Assembly: GCA_964475945.1 (NCBI GenBank)
Contig: CAYYYF010000025.1
Coordinates: 1 to 6,267, forward strand
DNA length: 6,267 nucleotides
Origin: JBBIQH01 sp964475945
GTDB taxonomy: Archaea; Thermoproteota; Nitrososphaeria; Nitrososphaerales; Nitrosocaldaceae
Direction of reading: 5' to 3'
Within the stretch, counting starts at the first letter, position 1; each line of letters begins with the position of its first letter. The notes under the pieces are model-generated. The model worked only from the letters and a program-made list of their open reading frames with translations, was not told where the DNA came from and did not search any database. Of the stretch, positions 5,329 to 6,267 are shown in pieces. A program made the translations under genes and the position numbers.

Positions 5329-5468
5329 TGCTGTGTCGAATAACTCAGAAAAATCGTCATTTTTGAATGTCTCCAGTACCAAGAATGCGTGTCAAATTTA
5401 TGAATTACGCCTTATTGATGCATGTTTTCGAACATAATTTGCTTATTTCAGATTTATTCAACACAGCA
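5329..5468. mobile_element. 140-bp MITE-like element with 23-bp terminal inverted repeats
   Basis: The left end (5329-5351, TGCTGTGTCGAATAACTCAG and three more A-rich bases) and the inverse complement of the right end (5446-5468, TGCTGTGTTGAATAAATCTG and on) agree at 20 of 23 positions. The inside has no reading frame. It contains two small hairpins: AAAAAT-CGTC-ATTTTT near the left end, and ATGTT-TTCG-AACAT at 5422-5435. This is the form of a non-autonomous miniature element mobilised by a DDE transposase in trans. The CTGTGT(C/T)GAATAA terminus resembles ends of IS6/IS5-type elements, but the parent family is uncertain. The flanks (GTGAATTA on the left, GGTAAGAT on the right) show no clear target-site duplication, so the insertion is old or arose by deletion. 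Confidence 0.6.
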
Positions 5469-5486
5469 GGTAAGATACTGTCTTGC

Positions 5487-5523
5487 TAAGAAGTATATTT
5501 AAATATACAATCATTCCTTCTTA
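5487..5523. repeat. Nested inverted repeats with a 16-bp perfect palindrome
   Basis: GTATATTTAAATATAC (5493-5508) is a perfect palindrome. It lies inside a wider inverted repeat, TAAGAAG (5487-5493) and CTTCTTA (5517-5523). It lies between the MITE-like element and the transposase remnant. It could be part of an element end or a chance product of AT-rich sequence. Confidence 0.3.
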
Positions 5524-5550
5524 AGCGTAATAAAAAAGCATTGAGGTTAA

Positions 5551-6074
5551 GGTATTAGCAGTTCTAGAGTATATCTTATTAAAGCTGTAGAATATCAAGT
5601 TATAGCCTTACATTAATTAGAATCAATAAGCAAATCAACTGTACATGCTAAGAAGATATCATCAACTGTTAGAATTGCTAGAGTCTAAGGTTAGATAGAA
5701 GATGTATTGTTATAGATATACTAAGCTTAAGGTAAAATCTATAGCATATGTTATGGCTATAGATGTAGATAATAATGAGCTAGCATTGGAGCTTATAATA
5801 GAAGCTTATGTTAATATTCATAAGGCAAAGATATAAACAAGCCTAAAGTATTGAGATATAGTATGGTATCATGCTTTACAGAGGCTTGAATAATTATATT
5901 ATGAGCATTACATTAAATGTTGGTATGAGGAGTAAGGTTAGAGGTGTTATTCAGATACCTAAAGGAAAGGATAGCTGTATTTTATAATAAGTGCTAGTCA
6001 TATACAAGGGATAAAGAATCTAAACCTGTTTAAGGCCGGTCATGCTATACTATCAAATAAGGAAAGGAGGATAG
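5551..6074 (+). pseudogene. Decayed DDE transposase gene (IS6-like), many frameshifts and stops
   Basis: Translating in shifting frames recovers a recognisable archaeal IS6-like transposase in order. A helix-turn-helix part reads LESISKSTVHAKKISSTVRI (5617-5676). The first catalytic Asp region is RCIVID (Asp codon 5715-5717), followed after a small deletion by TKLKVK and AIDVDNNELALEL. The second Asp region is DIVWYHALQRLE (Asp 5855-5857). Then comes GMRSKV, and after a one-base insertion E-V-L-F-R-Y-L-K-E-R (catalytic Glu 5941-5943), then SHIQGIKNLNLF, and after another shift VMLYYQIRKGG ending at TAG 6072-6074. At least four frame shifts and several stops make it inactive. The first 50-60 residues and some internal codons are lost. 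Related intact proteins are about 230 residues, and the DDE spacing fits that family loosely. The exact IS family is uncertain; a broken transposase is well supported. Confidence 0.72.
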
Positions 6075-6112
6075 TAATGCTTATCAGGACAGTATCGCAG
6101 GTGAATTGCTAA

Positions 6113-6122
6113 ACTTTAAATT
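6113..6122 (+). promoter_or_regulatory. TATA box of the tnpB-like gene (leaderless)
   Basis: ACTTTAAATTC (core TTTAAA 6115-6120) is centred about 26 bases upstream of ATG 6144, so transcription should begin at or next to the start codon. The box matches that of the radical SAM gene (TTTAAATTC). An intact promoter suggests that the gene can still be expressed. Confidence 0.45.
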
Positions 6123-6143
6123 CATGAATATATAATTACCCTC

Positions 6144-6267
6144 ATGTTAAACTACAAGTATAGACTATATCCTAACAAGTCATGCCTAAACATGTTAGAG
6201 TCTACATTAGAGGCATGTAGATTTGTATACAATTACTTCATTGATAATGGTTATGAGAATGAGTATG
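6144..6267 (+). CDS. TnpB-family (IS200/IS605, IS1341-type) protein, N-terminal part, runs off the right edge
   Basis: Only 41 codons are visible. They read MLNYKYRLYPNKSCLN, then L-E-S-T-L-E-A-C-R-F-V-Y-N-Y-F. This is the signature N-terminal helix-turn-helix of TnpB proteins (YKYRLYPNK...LE.TLEACRFVYN). TnpB is an RNA-guided DNA nuclease with a RuvC-like domain, ancestral to Cas12, guided by omega-RNA made from the element's right end. The RuvC DED residues and zinc finger lie outside the window, so activity cannot be judged. The start is fixed by an in-frame stop at 6117-6119 and the first ATG at 6144. No TnpA (Y1 transposase) gene precedes it: the upstream neighbour is a dead DDE transposase remnant. 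It is therefore probably a TnpB-only element. The open frame is free of stops so far. Confidence 0.75.
   Translation, partial: MLNYKYRLYPNKSCLNMLESTLEACRFVYNYFIDNGYENEY

Noticed and set aside
5584..5596. GCTGTAGAATATC as a degenerate left end matching the MITE terminus
   Set aside because: It lies inside the recognisable coding remnant of the transposase, downstream of where a left end should be.
5484..5655. Repeated 10-mer TGCTAAGAAG (5484-5493 and 5646-5655) as possible element ends
   Set aside because: The second copy encodes part of the transposase helix-turn-helix remnant, and the match does not extend, so it is probably chance.
5703..5837. 45-codon plus-strand frame containing AIDVDNNELALEL as a separate small gene
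   Set aside because: It is an internal piece of the broken DDE transposase, continuous with fragments in other frames on both sides.

Overview
This window most likely comes from an archaeon, probably a thermophilic member of the Nitrososphaerota (Thaumarchaeota). The evidence is the start of a group II chaperonin (thermosome), an archaeal-type Pth2 peptidyl-tRNA hydrolase, a one-domain winged-helix regulator of the kind abundant in Thaumarchaeota, heavy use of ATA and AGG codons, and TATA boxes about 26 bases upstream of start codons, which predicts leaderless transcripts. The phylum is inferred from protein style, not from a marker gene.

Left part (1-2600): the thermosome gene enters from the left edge on the minus strand. 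Next come a minus-strand winged-helix protein and a 42-residue cysteine-rich protein, also minus. A plus-strand cobalamin-binding-type radical SAM enzyme of 501 residues follows; it is a candidate membrane-lipid modifying enzyme, perhaps a GDGT ring synthase. A 47-residue single-span membrane protein on the minus strand faces it across an AT-rich two-way terminator.

Middle part (2700-5300): a minus-strand pair, a UbiE/MenG-like methyltransferase followed by an MFS transporter, is joined by a 4-base ATGA start/stop overlap and so is probably translationally coupled. Upstream lies about 350 bases without a convincing gene. This stretch holds two near-identical strong hairpins just downstream of pth2; the far one has a T-tail and probably terminates pth2. 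The pth2 gene (minus) closes the housekeeping part.

Right part (5296-6267): a mobile-element graveyard. From left to right it holds a solitary right-end-like hairpin of an IS200/IS605 (TnpB) element, a 140-bp MITE-like element with 23-bp terminal inverted repeats, a decayed DDE transposase gene (IS6-like) with several frameshifts and stops, and the first 41 codons of a TnpB-family gene that runs off the right edge behind its own well-placed TATA box. No tRNA, rRNA or CRISPR array was seen.

The points most worth a second look are the small cysteine-rich gene, the lipid-enzyme candidate, the isolated omega-RNA-like hairpin beside the pth2 promoter, and the paired hairpins after pth2.
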